Below are positions 13,541-14,179 of a stretch of 14,179 nt of DNA, one piece after another. Position 1 is the first letter of the stretch. Each line of letters starts with the position of its first letter. This DNA is from Rhizobacter sp. (GTDB lineage: Bacteria; Pseudomonadota; Gammaproteobacteria; Burkholderiales; Burkholderiaceae_C): the NCBI GenBank assembly GCA_025359585.1, contig JANYFX010000200.1, forward strand, positions 1 through 14,179, written 5' to 3'. The notes under the pieces were generated by a model. That model did not search any database. It was not told where the DNA came from and was given only the letters and a program-made list of their open reading frames with translations. A program made the translations under genes and the position numbers.

Positions 13541-14179
13541 TCAGGCCGCGTGCGCCAGCGCGTCGGCTGCGTAGACGCGCCCGAAGCGGTTGGCGAGGAA
13601 GGCCGCCAGCGGCACCTCTTCCTGGCGCACGAAACCCTGCTGCGGCAATTCACCCGCCGCCAGCAGATCGAGCATCGCGCACAGGCTCGACGCGGTCGTG
13701 ATCTGGATCGCGCTGTGCATCTTGCCGGCCAGCACGTGGCTGTAGATCTTGCGGGCGTAGGTGTCTTGCTGCAGCCGGCCGTCGCGCAGGCCGGCGACGG
13801 TGACGAACACGATGACCACGTCCTGCATCGTCGCGGGAAGTGACTTTTCCAGAATGTCCTTGAGCACGTCGCGCCGGTCTTTCAGGCGCAGGTCGTGCAG
13901 CAGCGCTTTCATGATCGCGGCGTGGCCGGGGTAGCGGATCGTGCGGTAGTTCAGCGTGCGCACCTTGCCCGACAGCGTTTCGCACAAAGTGCCCAGGCCG
14001 CCCGAGGTGTTGAAGGCTTCGTACAACACGCCGTCGAGCGAGAACTCCTCGCGTTCTTCGAGGGCCTGCACTTCGCGCACCTGGCCGTCGACGATCGCCT
14101 CGCAGGGCTCGCAGTATTCGTTGATGACGCCCTCGGTGCTCCAGGTCAGGTTGTAGTTCAGCGCGTTGCTCGGGTAGGC
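13541..14179 (-). CDS. Saccharopine dehydrogenase family protein (C-terminal part; 5' end outside window)
   Basis: The C-terminal 212 residues of a protein that enters from the right edge are visible. At the edge it reads AYPSNALNYNLTWSTEGVI then NEYCEPCEAIVDGQ, a well-conserved region of saccharopine dehydrogenase-type oxidoreductases (the substrate-domain segment NxLxYNLTWSTxGxINEY). It continues with YEAFNTSGGLGTLCETLSGKV and TLNYRTIRYPGHAAIMKALL, also family features. The reading frame is open across the right edge with no start in it, so the N-terminal Rossmann domain lies outside. A GTG at 14080 is internal, not the start. Family members act on lysine-pathway intermediates or related amino acids; lysine 6-dehydrogenase-like or saccharopine reductase activity cannot be separated here. 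It converges on the DUF3237 gene with only 10 bases between the stops. Confidence 0.87.
   Translation of the reverse strand, partial: AYPSNALNYNLTWSTEGVINEYCEPCEAIVDGQVREVQALEEREEFSLDGVLYEAFNTSGGLGTLCETLSGKVRTLNYRTIRYPGHAAIMKALLHDLRLKDRRDVLKDILEKSLPATMQDVVIVFVTVAGLRDGRLQQDTYARKIYSHVLAGKMHSAIQITTASSLCAMLDLLAAGELPQQGFVRQEEVPLAAFLANRFGRVYAADALAHAA

Noticed and set aside
1..14179. CRISPR arrays, tRNA/rRNA genes, insertion sequences, prophage or defence genes other than the VapBC pair
   Set aside because: Read on both strands, no regularly spaced repeats, cloverleaf sequences, transposase motifs or terminal inverted repeats were seen.

Overview
The window is high-GC DNA (about two-thirds G+C by eye) with tightly packed genes, 4-8 base start/stop overlaps and very strong G/C third-position bias. 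Protein content and style (several branched-chain-amino-acid-type ABC transporter genes, orphan periplasmic binding proteins, PhyH and DUF3237 proteins) fit a chromosomal segment of a betaproteobacterium, most likely Burkholderiales. This assignment is inference; no rRNA or other taxonomic marker is present. No tRNA, rRNA, CRISPR array, insertion sequence, integrase or phage gene is visible.

Left part (1-4698): the first codons of a MetE-like methyltransferase run leftwards off the edge. Divergent from it is a complete five-gene HAAT/Liv-type ABC transporter operon on the + strand: a periplasmic binding protein (199-1380), two permeases LivH-like (1418-2281) and LivM-like (2278-3243), and two ATPases LivG-like (3240-3998) and LivF-like (3991-4698). 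A short dyad at 4692-4714 separates it from the convergent next block.

Centre (4717-8161): three minus-strand metabolic genes follow. An SRPBCC protein and an NAD-binding SDR epimerase-like protein form a two-gene unit, preceded by a fold-type-II PLP threonine/serine dehydratase. Divergent from the dehydratase is a compact VapBC-type toxin-antitoxin pair (7383-8161) with a perfect palindromic operator candidate just upstream.

Right part (8174-14179): a large polytopic membrane protein of unknown function with a C-terminal zinc ribbon (8174-9955) and a LuxR-type HTH regulator (10032-10874) lie on the minus strand. Divergent from the regulator is a + strand set: a phytanoyl-CoA-dioxygenase-family Fe(II)/2-oxoglutarate oxygenase (11043-11858), a second Liv-type binding protein with no permeases of its own (11903-13063) and a DUF3237 protein (13060-13530). 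A saccharopine-dehydrogenase-family gene enters from the right edge on the minus strand.

Working together: the window reads as small-molecule uptake and catabolism. The most interesting part is the LuxR / PhyH / binding protein / DUF3237 group, which looks like an uncharacterised regulated uptake-plus-oxidation module. Its binding protein may dock on the LivHMGF transporter encoded 8 kb upstream. I found no clear sign of a defence system or of a wholly novel genetic element.
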